From contig NZ_CP051302.1 of assembly GCF_024181405.1 (NCBI RefSeq), positions 1,364,001 to 1,428,000 of the forward strand: a stretch of 64,000 bases of DNA. The letters run 5' to 3'. The notes below the pieces were generated by a model. The model was not told the DNA's origin. It made no database searches and saw only the letters and a list, made by a program, of their open reading frames with translations. Below are positions 18,419 to 28,454 of the stretch, one piece after another. Both the position numbers and the translations under genes were made by a program. The stretch is from Treponema denticola (GTDB lineage: Bacteria; Spirochaetota; Spirochaetia; Treponematales; Treponemataceae). The stretch's first letter is position 1; each line of letters opens with the position of its first letter.

Positions 18419-18829
18419 ATGGTTTCAAACACTTCGCCGCTTCAAGCTCTTTCTCAAATTGCAATGCCTAAGATTTCGGCAGGCGGAAGAGCCTTTGTGC
18501 CCGTCAAGGCAAGCCAAGTCCTCTACGCCCATTTTAAATATGTTTCAGGTTTTGCTCAAGCTCAGGGTCAATCGGGCATGAGTATCGACAAGCTCAGAAT
18601 CTTAAACTCAATAATCGACCAACTTGTATCCATGAAAACCAATGAAGCTCAAAAAGCAAAACTTACGGAATCTGCAGCAGCTCAACTCGAATCGGAAATA
18701 AGCGAAAATCAAATAGACGGGCTTTTGGATTACTACCACAATCAAATCAAAAACACGATGATACAAACCGAAAACATAGGATACGGAGGCTCTCCTCTTC
18801 CTGCAGCTGTACTCGACTTGACAGCCTAA
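18419..18829 (+). CDS. Conserved spirochaete protein of unknown function
   Basis: This 136-residue protein has a strong GGAGG ribosome site. I do not recognise a named domain. It has no signal peptide. It contains small-residue-rich segments, a heptad-like helix region (SIDKLRILNSIIDQLVSMKTNEAQKAKLTESAA split around 60-95) and a terminal segment IGYGGSPLPAAVLDLTA. It reads as a small soluble helical protein. It is divergent from the cyclase operon and followed after 25 bases by the peptidase-MA gene; no function follows from that. Confidence 0.72.
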   Translation: MVSNTSPLQALSQIAMPKISAGGRAFVPVKASQVLYAHFKYVSGFAQAQGQSGMSIDKLRILNSIIDQLVSMKTNEAQKAKLTESAAAQLESEISENQIDGLLDYYHNQIKNTMIQTENIGYGGSPLPAAVLDLTA

Positions 18830-18854
18830 GTTTTTTTACGCATAATTGCAGAAT

Positions 18855-21632
18855 ATGCAATGCAAACCAAAATTCATCTTTTTTATTTCCTTTTTAACCT
18901 GTGCACTTATACAGCTAAATGCTCAAAATCTTTTTGTTCAAAAAACCAAGTATTTCGATATAATTTATTCTCCGGTATCGGAAAAGACGGCAGCCTTGAT
19001 TTCGGAACATGCGGACAATTATGCCGAAGAAATCTCTCAAAAACTAAACCGTAAAATTCCAAAAAGAATGCCTATCTATATCGAAGGCGGAAAGGAAGCC
19101 TTAAACGGCTATTATACCTTTTTTCCCTACCGCCGGATTGTTCTTTTTGATACCTTGCCGGAAGAAGGTCAGCTAAGCAATTTAAGCGATATAATCTTAA
19201 AAGTCCTCTATCATGAATTAACCCATGCAATTTCGCTCACATATTTTTTGCCCCTCCTCCCCATGTCCTTTACCGAGGGTGTTGCCGTTTCGTACGAAAG
19301 TGCGGAAGACGATCAGGGCAGACTAAACGATCCCCTGATAATGCACCACCTAATGCAGGGGAGGCTTGAAAATGCAAGTCCTTCATGGAAACAGGCGGCA
19401 GGAGCCAGAGATATTTACCCCGGCGGACTTTGGCCTTATGTTTACGGCGGAGCCTTTGCCCAATATCTTCAAAAAATTTACGGAATGGAAACCTATGTAA
19501 AATACTGGGCTAATCCTCTTTCCTCTTTTCCTCAGGGAAAAACAAAAAAGATTTTTAATAAAGAGCTCGATAAGCTTTGGAATAATTTTTTGGAATCTAT
19601 TCACTTTCCCGAAAAGGCTCTCAGTCCTCAAAATCCGATTAAGGAAGCCGGAGGTTTTAGTCTTATTGCAAGCTCTAAAGACGGCTTTGCCTGTTTTGAT
19701 TTTACAACAAAAAACGTAATATTTTTTGACGATTCGGGAAAAGAAGAAAAACTTTTTACGGCAAACCCAACCCTTTCTTTTTTAAGTTTTTCGCAAGACG
19801 GAAAATTTCTTTTGGTAAGCGATTTGGTGAACACCCCTCGCGGCGAACACAATAGGGCAACCATCTTTGACATGCAGAAAAAAAAGTTTTTAAGTAAAGA
19901 ATTTCCGTCTTTAAGGTATGCGTCCTTTTGTGGGGAAGCGCTTTGCGGAATCGAAATAAAAGGTCAGTTTTCCGAACTTGTTTTAATCGATCAAGAATCT
20001 TTTGAAAAAAAAGAAGGTTTTTCCAAGAGCGGTCTTGGAAAGACCGGTCTTTTAAAGGCAGGGCCGGGGCTTCCCTATTCGGCCATTTACAATCCCGTAT
20101 TTGCAGGCAAAAACAAAATCGCCATCATTGCCGCCAACGGAATAAACCGCGACATTCTGATACTCGATACGGTTTCAAAAAAAATACAAAAACTTGAATT
20201 CGAAAATCCTCTCCCCGCAATAAGATATTTGCAAAGCAACAATTCGGAAAAAGAACCTGTTTTAAGTTTTTCGTGGGCCGGTAAAGATAACCTTTACAGG
20301 TCGGCTTTTTTTAATTTAAAAACCAATGAGTTAAAGGTTTTGGAAAAAGACATTTCCGGCGGTACTTTTTTTCCTGTTGTAAGGCAAAAAAAAGATACTA
20401 AAGAATATGAAATTATCTATGCCGGAGTTTTTACAAAATACAACTCGCTTTATAAAATAGATTCTTCACTTTTTACTGAAAGAAAGGCATCGTTAAAACC
20501 GTTTGATATTTCGGCTCAAGAAATAAAAACAAAAATTCCTAATACCGAGATTTTAACAAAGGATAAGTATAATTATTTTTCGTGGATACATAAACCCTTT
20601 CCCCTGCCCATCATTGATTTTTCGGGACTTTTAGGAGAAAACAAAACCGTACCAATCGGTATAAAATTATATTGGAATGATCCTACAAATTTTTTATATT
20701 TTGAAACTCTTTCTCTTTTTTATTTTAAGCCTTTTTTTTATGAAACTTCAATTTTATTTAAAGCAGCAACAAGGCCTGCCGATATCCGGATTAAATTTTA
20801 TGATGAAAATAAATCCTTTAAATATAGAAAAATCGGAAGCAACATAGAAAGCGAATTGCTCTTACCCTTAAATTCTTTTTATCATAATGTTTCGGGAAAA
20901 GCCGGTTTATCTATTGAAGGGTTCAGCTTTTTCGGCTCTTCCTATAAAAGTGCAAAAACTCTTTACGAACAGAAATTAGGAAATCCCGTCCTATCCGAAG
21001 AATTATCCGCAGTTTATACCTATCAAAAATCGGCTCAAAAGTTAAACACGAATTTTTTTACAAAAGATTTTATAATGCTTCAAGCGGCAGCCGGATTAAA
21101 ACACGGCGTCCATTTTCCTTCAAAAACAAATGCTCTTGCCGTTCAAGCCTATGCAGCCTTTAGGCCGCCTATAGTTCCGATTAAATTAAACTTAAGCTCA
21201 TATTTCGGGTACAATGCCTTTGCTCTTCCGCACACCGGCAGCTACGGATTTTTTAACAGCACGGCTTTGATGGGCATGGCCTCTTATCTTCCGAATATGA
21301 GCGAATATGAAAACGTAAAAAAACTTATCCGTCCGGGAAAATTAAACTATGGATTAGGTTTTGAAGGAGAAGTAAATCTTTTAAGTTACGATATTCAAAC
21401 AGGAAGTTCATGGCTTCCCATATTTTTTAACAGGCTAAATATTACAACTGGCTACAGGGCAATCTTTAACTTTTTAGACGCAGGAAAAAATACGGCCGAT
21501 ATTTACCAATCGGTTTACGGAAAACTTTATATGACCATAAGCACAGCCGCAAATATTGGTATTGAATACGCTCATCCTCTTGAAAATATAAAGATAGGAA
21601 AATTTAAAGCTATTATACAAATAAAATTCTAA
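18855..21632 (+). CDS. Exported peptidase-MA-like protein with propeller and outer-membrane barrel
   Basis: The ATG at 18855 (a TTG lies nine bases upstream) gives 925 residues. A signal peptide ends at LIQLNAQN. A gluzincin domain at 25-260 has zinc motif HELTH at 120-124 and the third ligand glutamate in FTEGVAVSYES near 141. A beta-propeller-like segment (about 265-560) and a terminal region of alternating strands that looks like a membrane barrel follow, ending IIQIKF. The layout suggests a metalloprotease displayed at the outer membrane. No substrate can be named. No clear Shine-Dalgarno is seen. Confidence 0.82.
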   Translation: MQCKPKFIFFISFLTCALIQLNAQNLFVQKTKYFDIIYSPVSEKTAALISEHADNYAEEISQKLNRKIPKRMPIYIEGGKEALNGYYTFFPYRRIVLFDTLPEEGQLSNLSDIILKVLYHELTHAISLTYFLPLLPMSFTEGVAVSYESAEDDQGRLNDPLIMHHLMQGRLENASPSWKQAAGARDIYPGGLWPYVYGGAFAQYLQKIYGMETYVKYWANPLSSFPQGKTKKIFNKELDKLWNNFLESIHFPEKALSPQNPIKEAGGFSLIASSKDGFACFDFTTKNVIFFDDSGKEEKLFTANPTLSFLSFSQDGKFLLVSDLVNTPRGEHNRATIFDMQKKKFLSKEFPSLRYASFCGEALCGIEIKGQFSELVLIDQESFEKKEGFSKSGLGKTGLLKAGPGLPYSAIYNPVFAGKNKIAIIAANGINRDILILDTVSKKIQKLEFENPLPAIRYLQSNNSEKEPVLSFSWAGKDNLYRSAFFNLKTNELKVLEKDISGGTFFPVVRQKKDTKEYEIIYAGVFTKYNSLYKIDSSLFTERKASLKPFDISAQEIKTKIPNTEILTKDKYNYFSWIHKPFPLPIIDFSGLLGENKTVPIGIKLYWNDPTNFLYFETLSLFYFKPFFYETSILFKAATRPADIRIKFYDENKSFKYRKIGSNIESELLLPLNSFYHNVSGKAGLSIEGFSFFGSSYKSAKTLYEQKLGNPVLSEELSAVYTYQKSAQKLNTNFFTKDFIMLQAAAGLKHGVHFPSKTNALAVQAYAAFRPPIVPIKLNLSSYFGYNAFALPHTGSYGFFNSTALMGMASYLPNMSEYENVKKLIRPGKLNYGLGFEGEVNLLSYDIQTGSSWLPIFFNRLNITTGYRAIFNFLDAGKNTADIYQSVYGKLYMTISTAANIGIEYAHPLENIKIGKFKAIIQIKF

Positions 21633-21646
21633 GTTAAGGTTTATCG

Positions 21647-22402
21647 CTATTTATCGGCTTTACGCCATTCATCAAGCTGGGCCTGAATGAGGGTTTTTCC
21701 TTCTTCAAGAATCTTAATCTGTTCTTCCTTTGTTTGAGGAGCATCATAAATTTTTAAAAGTTTAATCCTGTATGCGCCGCCTTTTAGGTTTTTTGCCATA
21801 CGGGTCAGCGATGATATTTTCCAGCCTCCGTCAACGGCACAGACTGCTACAGGCATTGGAGCCGCATTTAAAAACCGGCGGAACCCGGCCGCATGAAAAG
21901 TTTTTAAATTACCATCCTTTGAGCGGGAACCTTCGGGGAAGATAACGGGAATAAGATTGTTTTTTACAACATGGTCTGCAAATTTATCGACAGCCTTCAT
22001 AGCCTGCGTCGGACTTCCTGTTCTTTTTACCAAACAATGTTTTCCGCTTTTAAGCATAGGAGAAACAAGGGGAACATTATGTCCGAGTTCTTCTTTTGCA
22101 ACGAAACGGAGACGCGTTCCGTTATAATAGTTCATGTGAACCACTATGTCTAAAAGGCTTTGATGATTGGATATAACCAGATACTGCTCAGGAAGCTGAT
22201 CCGTAAGAGTATAATCTCCTTCAAACCTAAAACCGATATATTGTTTAAAAATCGCAAACAATAAGCGCGGAGCAGGTCCTACAATTACTTCGCTATTAAC
22301 CCAATCACAGCCGCGTCTGTAAACGGAATGACATACACCTATCAATGCAGCCCTCCATGACAAGGCTACCAAACAACATAAAATCGCAATAAGAGCACCC
22401 AT
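21647..22402 (-). CDS. plsC: 1-acyl-sn-glycerol-3-phosphate acyltransferase
   Basis: PlsC transfers an acyl chain to lysophosphatidate to give phosphatidate at the inner membrane. The 251 residues start with a hydrophobic anchor (ALIAILCCLVALSWRAALIG) and show the family blocks SNHQSLLD (the NHxxxxD catalytic box, near 80) and IFPEGSRSKDG (near 158). GGAGAAG precedes the ATG. It runs toward the peptidase gene, with only 14 bases between their stops, and is downstream of dinG on the same strand. Confidence 0.93.
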   Translation of the reverse strand: MGALIAILCCLVALSWRAALIGVCHSVYRRGCDWVNSEVIVGPAPRLLFAIFKQYIGFRFEGDYTLTDQLPEQYLVISNHQSLLDIVVHMNYYNGTRLRFVAKEELGHNVPLVSPMLKSGKHCLVKRTGSPTQAMKAVDKFADHVVKNNLIPVIFPEGSRSKDGNLKTFHAAGFRRFLNAAPMPVAVCAVDGGWKISSLTRMAKNLKGGAYRIKLLKIYDAPQTKEEQIKILEEGKTLIQAQLDEWRKADK

Positions 22403-22425
22403 CTTCTTCTCCTATGAAACTGAAT

Positions 22426-24555
22426 CTAGTTATTATACAAAAAATCTTCTATTTTATTCAATACGGCTTTTGTTTCCGAAAAACATTGAATTGTTTGCGG
22501 AATGCTTTGAATAAATATTGAACCGTAACGCTTTACTAAAATTCTTTTATCCAGGACGGTAACTATGCCCCTGTCGGTATTGGAACGCATGAGCCTTCCA
22601 AAACCCTGCCTAAATTGTACAACAGCTTCGGGAACGCTCAACTGCATAAAGGAATTTCCGCCCGATTTTTCGATAAGATCAGCCCTTGCCTTAAATATGG
22701 GTTCGGTCGGAACCGCAAATGGAAGTTTTACCAAAATTACATGGGAAAGGGATTCTCCCGGCACATCCACCCCTGCCCAAAAAGACGAAGTAGCAAAAAG
22801 GCAGCTTGTAACATCATCTTTAAATTCATATAAAAGCTGCATTCTATCCGCCTCGCCCTGTTTTAAAATCTTTATTTTTTCATCAATATGCTCTCTTACA
22901 TATTCGCAAGTTTTTTGAAGAGAATCATAAGACGTAAACAAAATAAGGGTCTTGCCTTGAGTTATTTCCAATAAGGCGAGGACGGTTTCGTTTACGGCAT
23001 CTTGAAAATTGTTTTCATCAGGCATGGGAATATCTGTCGGAATATTAAAGACAACATTTTTTTCGTACGGAAAAGGAGAAGGGAAAAAATCTTTTATGAT
23101 TTTCTTTTCGGTAAAATTATAAAGGCCGTTTCTGTTAAGCCAAAAGTTAAAATCGTCTCCGATTTTTAAGGTAGCGGAAACACAGATGACGGTTGCCATG
23201 GGCATAAAAACCGAGCGCCGCATTATCGGGGCCAAATTTAACGGTGTCTGAATAAAGCGGACAGCCTCCCCTTGAGAGGTTTTTATTTTTTCAAACCAAA
23301 AAACATCGTTTGGGAATTCGCTGCTGTTTAAAAAGTTTTCCATTACGGAAGCCATTTTTTTTAAGCGGCGCAAGACTACAAGACCGTCTCTTATATAGCC
23401 TTCTTCATCTTCTTCTCCATCAGCTGCATTGATAAGGTTTTCAAGTTTTATGTTTAGGTTGTTTATGTTTTTAAAAAAATTGTCTACACAAGATAAGAGT
23501 TTTTCTTTTTCATCGCTTGAAGTTTGTGCAAGGCTTTTTGACTGATAGGTTTGCAGAACCTGCAAGGCTTGTTCTTCAAGAATATTAAAAGAAGCTGCAG
23601 CAACTTCGAGAAGATTTATGATTTCGGTAAAGAGTTCCGCCTTTTTGGATATTGAAACTATGCCGCTTAAAATGCCTGCCTGCTTTCCCCGCCTAAATCG
23701 GTAAAGTAAGTTGATTTGCTTGTGTAAGGCAAATCGGGAAATATCGCTCGAAAAAAAACTTTGTGCAGCGTCTTCAATTCCGTGAGCTTCATCGATTATT
23801 ATATTGTCGTAAGAAGGAAGAACTGCCGTTCCCTGATAGCCGAAGCCTTCTGCCCTAACTGAAAGGTCTGCAAATAAGATGTGATGATTAGCAACCAGTA
23901 TGGAGGAGTTTTCCGCTTCTCTTTTCAGCTTCATCACAAAGCAGCCCGAAAAATAAGGGCACTTGTTCATCGGGCAGTTGTCGGGCTCGGAGCAAACAGT
24001 AGACCAAACTTTTTCCGTCGGCATAAAATCAAGGTCAGAGCGGCTGCCGTCCTTTGTTTCGGTTGCCCATTCTTTTATCTTATCAAGCTCCTCCTGGCTC
24101 TCAGTAAAAAAATCGTTCTCCCTTAATGCCTGACTCATCCGGCGTAAGCATAAAAAATTATGCCGCCCCTTTACAAGGCAAGCCTTCATATCCTGAAAAC
24201 CCTTTCCCAAAATTTTCTTTGCAGTAAGAACATCCTTTTCGATGAGCTGCTGCTGCAAATTTATAGTCCCTGTCGAAATTACAACGCGTTTTTTATTTTG
24301 TTTTGCCCACATCATCGCAGGCAAAAGATAGGCAAGGCTCTTCCCTACTCCTGTACCGGCCTCAAAGACGCCTATAGCCTCTTCATTAAAACAGCGGCAA
24401 ATCGATTTTGTTAAATCAAGCTGCGGCTCACGGGCCTCGTATTTTTCAAAAAATGAAGCAAGGGGTCCGTCCTCCTCCAAAAGAGAAGAAACCTTTTTAG
24501 GGTCCAGGGGGTATATTTTTTCGTCGTCAAAATAATCATCATCAAAGTATTCCAT
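22426..24555 (-). CDS. dinG: DinG/XPD-family ATP-dependent DNA helicase
   Basis: This 709-residue superfamily 2 helicase with 5'-3' polarity in its family is used in repair and in clearing transcription or replication obstacles. Visible motifs are Q/I EAGTGVGKSLAYLLPA near 62-78, four cysteines of an iron-sulphur cluster (CSEPDNCPMNKCPYFSGC, near 185-205), DEAH in IIDEAHGIED near 253, and late motifs SFWAGVDVPGE and QFRQGFGRLMR. The length fits bacterial DinG without an exonuclease domain. The ribosome site is weak. It ends 23 bases before plsC. Confidence 0.93.
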   Translation of the reverse strand: MEYFDDDYFDDEKIYPLDPKKVSSLLEEDGPLASFFEKYEAREPQLDLTKSICRCFNEEAIGVFEAGTGVGKSLAYLLPAMMWAKQNKKRVVISTGTINLQQQLIEKDVLTAKKILGKGFQDMKACLVKGRHNFLCLRRMSQALRENDFFTESQEELDKIKEWATETKDGSRSDLDFMPTEKVWSTVCSEPDNCPMNKCPYFSGCFVMKLKREAENSSILVANHHILFADLSVRAEGFGYQGTAVLPSYDNIIIDEAHGIEDAAQSFFSSDISRFALHKQINLLYRFRRGKQAGILSGIVSISKKAELFTEIINLLEVAAASFNILEEQALQVLQTYQSKSLAQTSSDEKEKLLSCVDNFFKNINNLNIKLENLINAADGEEDEEGYIRDGLVVLRRLKKMASVMENFLNSSEFPNDVFWFEKIKTSQGEAVRFIQTPLNLAPIMRRSVFMPMATVICVSATLKIGDDFNFWLNRNGLYNFTEKKIIKDFFPSPFPYEKNVVFNIPTDIPMPDENNFQDAVNETVLALLEITQGKTLILFTSYDSLQKTCEYVREHIDEKIKILKQGEADRMQLLYEFKDDVTSCLFATSSFWAGVDVPGESLSHVILVKLPFAVPTEPIFKARADLIEKSGGNSFMQLSVPEAVVQFRQGFGRLMRSNTDRGIVTVLDKRILVKRYGSIFIQSIPQTIQCFSETKAVLNKIEDFLYNN

Positions 24556-24653
24556 GCTTTAAGACCTATCACTCAAGACGGCGATTTTATCATATTTTCC
24601 GGCCGATTTCAAGGGCAGAATTTTACTATTTATTGCAAAGTATCTTGATAAAC

Positions 24654-25418
24654 TTACAGTTTTTCTATTTCGGATTCGGAAAGACCGGTTATTTTTTTAA
24701 TTAAAGATATATCCAGCTTTTCCATTTTCATATTTTTAGCCGTTTGCTTTAAGCCTTCTGAAAAACCTTTATACCTAGCGTCCATCTCAAAAGTAGACAT
24801 TAATCTATATTCTTGTCTTGCTTGTTCGTTTTCTTTTATTGTTTGTATCACTTCTTCTATCCTCCTTGTAAATTCATTATTTGGCTTACCTGTTTTAAGA
24901 TATTCTAAAAATTCTTTTAAATCTTTATCTTCGGTATTTTTAAAAGCCTCTGAATTTATTATAACCTTTTTTGTTCCGTCTTGTAAAGATATATTTTTAT
25001 CTTCTATACAAATATTTTCAAAAGTATAAACAGGTCTATTTTTACCGATAACATCAAATAAACAGATAAAAATTATAAAGCTGTCATTTAAATCGTTATA
25101 GAAATTCCCTTTATCCAAGAACGAAATGTCTATAGCTGCTTGGTAAAACCTCATTCTTTTAGGTATATTCTTCTCATTGCTTACCTGCATTTCAACATCG
25201 TATAAATTACCGTTTTCTGTCTGCACTAAAACATCAAATCTCACCGACTTTGCCTGTTCATAGTTTTTAAGATTATGCTGTATCGAAATATATGCAATTT
25301 TACCTATTGTATCGGCCAGTATCATCTCAATGAGTCTTTTGCATAAATCCGGATTTTGCATAACTTTACAAAACATAAAATCGTCCGTAAACGTCAAATC
25401 TTCAAATCTTTTTACCAT
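24654..25418 (-). CDS. Rpn-family recombination-promoting nuclease / PDDEXK transposase-like protein
   Basis: This intact 254-residue copy begins RFEDLTFTDDFMFCKVM, typical of Rpn/YhgA-like proteins, with the nuclease core around RFDVLVQTENGNLYDVEMQV at 60-80 (D-x13-ExQ-type PD-(D/E)XK motif). The helical tail (FLEYLKTG, FTRRIEEVIQTIKENEQARQ) ends SESEIEKL. Rpn proteins are DNA endonucleases that stimulate RecA-independent recombination in E. coli. TAGGAG precedes the ATG. Remnants of two related copies lie at 8660-9127 and 9330-9369, so this family has spread and decayed locally. Confidence 0.87.
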   Translation of the reverse strand: MVKRFEDLTFTDDFMFCKVMQNPDLCKRLIEMILADTIGKIAYISIQHNLKNYEQAKSVRFDVLVQTENGNLYDVEMQVSNEKNIPKRMRFYQAAIDISFLDKGNFYNDLNDSFIIFICLFDVIGKNRPVYTFENICIEDKNISLQDGTKKVIINSEAFKNTEDKDLKEFLEYLKTGKPNNEFTRRIEEVIQTIKENEQARQEYRLMSTFEMDARYKGFSEGLKQTAKNMKMEKLDISLIKKITGLSESEIEKL

Positions 25419-25570
25419 TTTTTTCTCCTAAATTTTTAATATTTTTTTCCTCCTCATTATATTTATAGAAAATATTTAAAAAAAATAGTAAATTATTCTG
25501 ATATTAACACAAACATAACTCCGGCATTCCTTAATTGAACAATGTGCTCTCTTGTGGTATAACTATTAGT

Positions 25571-26878
25571 ATGATAAATATTCAGACAGCTAAAAATTAC
25601 TATAAACCAAAAAACCGCACCTTTGGAAAAAAACTTTTTTTAATCTGCATTCTCTTTAATTTTTGTTTAAATCTTATTTTAGGGCAAGAAGATTTATCCC
25701 ACGGCAAAATACTCATTACGGAAAGAGCCGATTACTCTGTCTACATTGACGGAAGATATGCAAGGCTTACTTCCAGAGAAACCCGCCTTTATATTAGCGA
25801 AACAAGGCTCGGCAATGAGGAAGCCTATCTTTACGAGGGAGAAGCCTTTGTGCTTCAAAAAACCAGGAAAGACGGGCTTAAAGCCGCTTTACCGATAGAT
25901 TCGATCTTACCCATTTCATTTAAATTTATTCCGGAACAAGATGAAGAAGATATTGAAAATCCTTACCAACCTCAAATTTTCGATGAAGATTCGGGTTACC
26001 CTCTTTTAAGAAATTTTCCGATTTTGCCTGAAACAGAGTTTACCCCCGCTGACATAGGAAAAACTTGGGAAGGAAAATGTACCGTAGTAGTAAGACCCAA
26101 GCCTGAAAAAACCGCTGTAAGGATTCCGGTGAATGCAGGTTTTAAATATAAGGGAAAAACCAGTTTAAACGGTCAAAGCGTTCATCATGTAGAAGCAGCC
26201 TTCGGACTCCGCTACAAACACTCGGACATGATGGGCGATGATGAACTTATGAGCTCGGAAGGAGGAAGAAAAACAGACATCTACCTTGATGATATAAATA
26301 GACCCGTTTTAATACGCGAAAAAATAGATGAAGAGTTTTTTTATGCAGACGGAAAAAAAATAAAACACCGAGGTTTTTTGCTTCATTTTTATTCTTACAC
26401 GGGAAGAGCCCTTGCACAAGGCGGCCCTTCACAAGAAGCTGCCTCAAAAAAAACACCCTCACAAGAAAATCCTTTGCAAAAAGAAAAAACCGAAATCAAA
26501 CCCAATAAAGATTTTGAAGTAGCTAAAACAAAACGGGGTACAATGCTGAGGCTTAAAAATCTTCAATTTGAACCTGATAAGGCTGTTCTTTTAAAAGGAG
26601 AAGAAGCAAAGCTTGATGAGATAGCAAAGATTTTAAAAAAATCGGAAAGCGAATTCTTTTTTGTGGAAGGTCATACAGCCGATGTCGGTAAGCCGGAAGA
26701 AGAAAAAATTCTATCCCAAGAAAGGGCTAAGACCGTCATCGAAAAACTTGTAAAGAGGGGCATACCGGCCGAAAAGTTTATTTATCAAGGTGCCGGCGGA
26801 ATAAAGCCCATTGCCCCAAACGGCACCGAAGAAGGACGCGCCCAAAATAGACGCGTCGAGATTACTATTATAGGCTAA
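25571..26878 (+). CDS. OmpA-family peptidoglycan-associated protein
   Basis: The start at 25571 (MINIQTAKN) gives 435 residues with a signal-type segment (LFLICILFNFCLNLILGQ, about 22-40). The N-terminal 280 residues have no family I can name. From about 325 an OmpA-like domain follows: LQFEPDKAVLLKGEEAKLDE, VEGHTADVG, LSQERAKTVIEKLVKRGI and GRAQNRRVEITI, the block that binds diaminopimelate-type or ornithine peptidoglycan. A lysine- and glutamine-rich linker joins the two. It should bridge the outer membrane or periplasm to the cell wall. A 14-bp bidirectional terminator separates it from aspA. Confidence 0.86.
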   Translation: MINIQTAKNYYKPKNRTFGKKLFLICILFNFCLNLILGQEDLSHGKILITERADYSVYIDGRYARLTSRETRLYISETRLGNEEAYLYEGEAFVLQKTRKDGLKAALPIDSILPISFKFIPEQDEEDIENPYQPQIFDEDSGYPLLRNFPILPETEFTPADIGKTWEGKCTVVVRPKPEKTAVRIPVNAGFKYKGKTSLNGQSVHHVEAAFGLRYKHSDMMGDDELMSSEGGRKTDIYLDDINRPVLIREKIDEEFFYADGKKIKHRGFLLHFYSYTGRALAQGGPSQEAASKKTPSQENPLQKEKTEIKPNKDFEVAKTKRGTMLRLKNLQFEPDKAVLLKGEEAKLDEIAKILKKSESEFFFVEGHTADVGKPEEEKILSQERAKTVIEKLVKRGIPAEKFIYQGAGGIKPIAPNGTEEGRAQNRRVEITIIG

Positions 26879-26880
26879 GG

Positions 26881-26915
26881 AAAACCTCTAAAAAGCTGAA
26901 GTTTTTAGAGGTTTT
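26881..26915. terminator. Bidirectional intrinsic terminator
   Basis: A perfect 14-bp stem (26881-26894 with 26902-26915) has A-rich and T-rich flanks on both sides, between the convergent OmpA-family and aspA genes. Its 17-base core recurs inverted at 53655-53671. Confidence 0.88.
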
Positions 26916-26922
26916 ATATCAG

Positions 26923-28314
26923 CTAAAGCTTTCTGGGCTTTGTCATGTTTTCGGGTTTTAAAACCTCATCCAATTTTTCTTTTGAAAGAAGTCCTCTTTC
27001 CAAAACGAGCTCGTAGACACTGCGGTTATCGCGCAAGGCCGTCTTTGCAATGTCTGAGGAAGCCTCATAACCGATGACGGGATTTAAGGCTGTAACCAAA
27101 CCGATGCTTCGGTGAACGCTCTCCTTACAATGTTCATAGTTTCCTACAATACCCGTAACACATCTTTCTCTCAAAGTCCTCATTGCATTTATAAGAAGCT
27201 TAATCGACTCAAAGATAGAATAAATCATAACGGGTTCAAAAACGTTGAGTTCAAGCTGGCCTGATTCTGCAGCCAAGATAACAGCCGTATCGTTTCCGAT
27301 AACCCTGTAGCAAACCTGATTGACAACCTCAGGAATAACGGGGTTTACCTTTCCGGGCATGATAGAAGAACCGGGCTGCATCGGAGGAAGGCTTATATCG
27401 TAAAGTCCTGTTCGGGGGCCCGAAGAAAGAAGGCGTAAATCGCTGCATATCTTTGAAAGCTTTGCAGAAAGGCGCTTTAATTGTGAAGAATATGTTACAA
27501 AGTCGGAGGTATCGTTCGTGGCAGCTATCATGTTCTTTGCAGCCTTTAGATCAAGCCCCGAAATCTTTGCCAAATGAGAGGTTACTTTCGGTGTATAGTT
27601 AGGATCCGAGTTGATACCGGTTCCGATTGCGGTAGCTCCCATGTTTATGGTGTGAAGATTTTCCCTTGCAAACTGAATCTGAGGAATTTCGTTTTCCAAA
27701 GAAGCGGCATAGGATTCAAATTCTTGGCCGAGGGTCATGGGTACGGCATCTTGAAGCTGGGTTCTTCCCATCTTGATATTGTCGCCAAGTTCTTGGGCCT
27801 TTTTTCTAAAAGAAGCAACAAGGGATTTTAGCTCATCTATAAGAGCCGGTGTATTTAACGAGATACCGAGCTTTGCAGCTGTAGGATAAGCGTCGTTTGT
27901 AGATTGAGCAAAGTTTACGTGATTATTGGGATGGCATGGCGAATAAGTCCCCTTAGCCTTTCCTAAAATTTCGTTTGCGCGGTTAGCGATAACTTCATTT
28001 GCATTCATATTGGTAGAAGTTCCTGCTCCGCCCTGAATCATATCGACTACAAATTCCTTATCGAATTTGCCTTCGGCAACTTCTTTACAAGCCTGAATCA
28101 TAGCCTTGTAAACTTCATCGCTTAAATAGCCGAGTTCATGGTTGGCTTCGGCTGCAGCCTGCTTTGTATAAGCAAGGCCTTTAATAAAATCAGGAAAATC
28201 ACAGAGCCTTAATCCTGTAATTTGAAAATTTTCAACACTTCTGAAAGTTTGAATTCCATAATAAGCATCTTCCGGAATATCCAATTCTCCGAGTAAGTCA
28301 TGTTCCCTTCGCAT
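26923..28314 (-). CDS. aspA: Aspartate ammonia-lyase
   Basis: AspA deaminates aspartate to fumarate and ammonia in the cytoplasm and feeds amino-acid fermentation. The start at 28314 with GGAG gives 463 residues, the family length. The fumarase/aspartase signature GSSIMPGKVNP is present near 318-328, together with GGAGTSTNMNANEV and TNDAYPTAAKLGIS. Fumarase class II shares these motifs, but the N-terminus (REHDLLGELDIPEDAYYGIQ) is the aspartase form. Confidence 0.93.
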   Translation of the reverse strand: MRREHDLLGELDIPEDAYYGIQTFRSVENFQITGLRLCDFPDFIKGLAYTKQAAAEANHELGYLSDEVYKAMIQACKEVAEGKFDKEFVVDMIQGGAGTSTNMNANEVIANRANEILGKAKGTYSPCHPNNHVNFAQSTNDAYPTAAKLGISLNTPALIDELKSLVASFRKKAQELGDNIKMGRTQLQDAVPMTLGQEFESYAASLENEIPQIQFARENLHTINMGATAIGTGINSDPNYTPKVTSHLAKISGLDLKAAKNMIAATNDTSDFVTYSSQLKRLSAKLSKICSDLRLLSSGPRTGLYDISLPPMQPGSSIMPGKVNPVIPEVVNQVCYRVIGNDTAVILAAESGQLELNVFEPVMIYSIFESIKLLINAMRTLRERCVTGIVGNYEHCKESVHRSIGLVTALNPVIGYEASSDIAKTALRDNRSVYELVLERGLLSKEKLDEVLKPENMTKPRKL

Positions 28315-28454
28315 AAAAACTCCTATTTTATTGATAATTACAAGCATTATAGTACTAAAACAAAAAAGGGGCAAGGGGCAAAGAATATTTCAATTTTCTC
28401 CCAAAATTTTACTATATAAATAATTTTTTTTCTACAATAATAGTAGAGAGGAAT

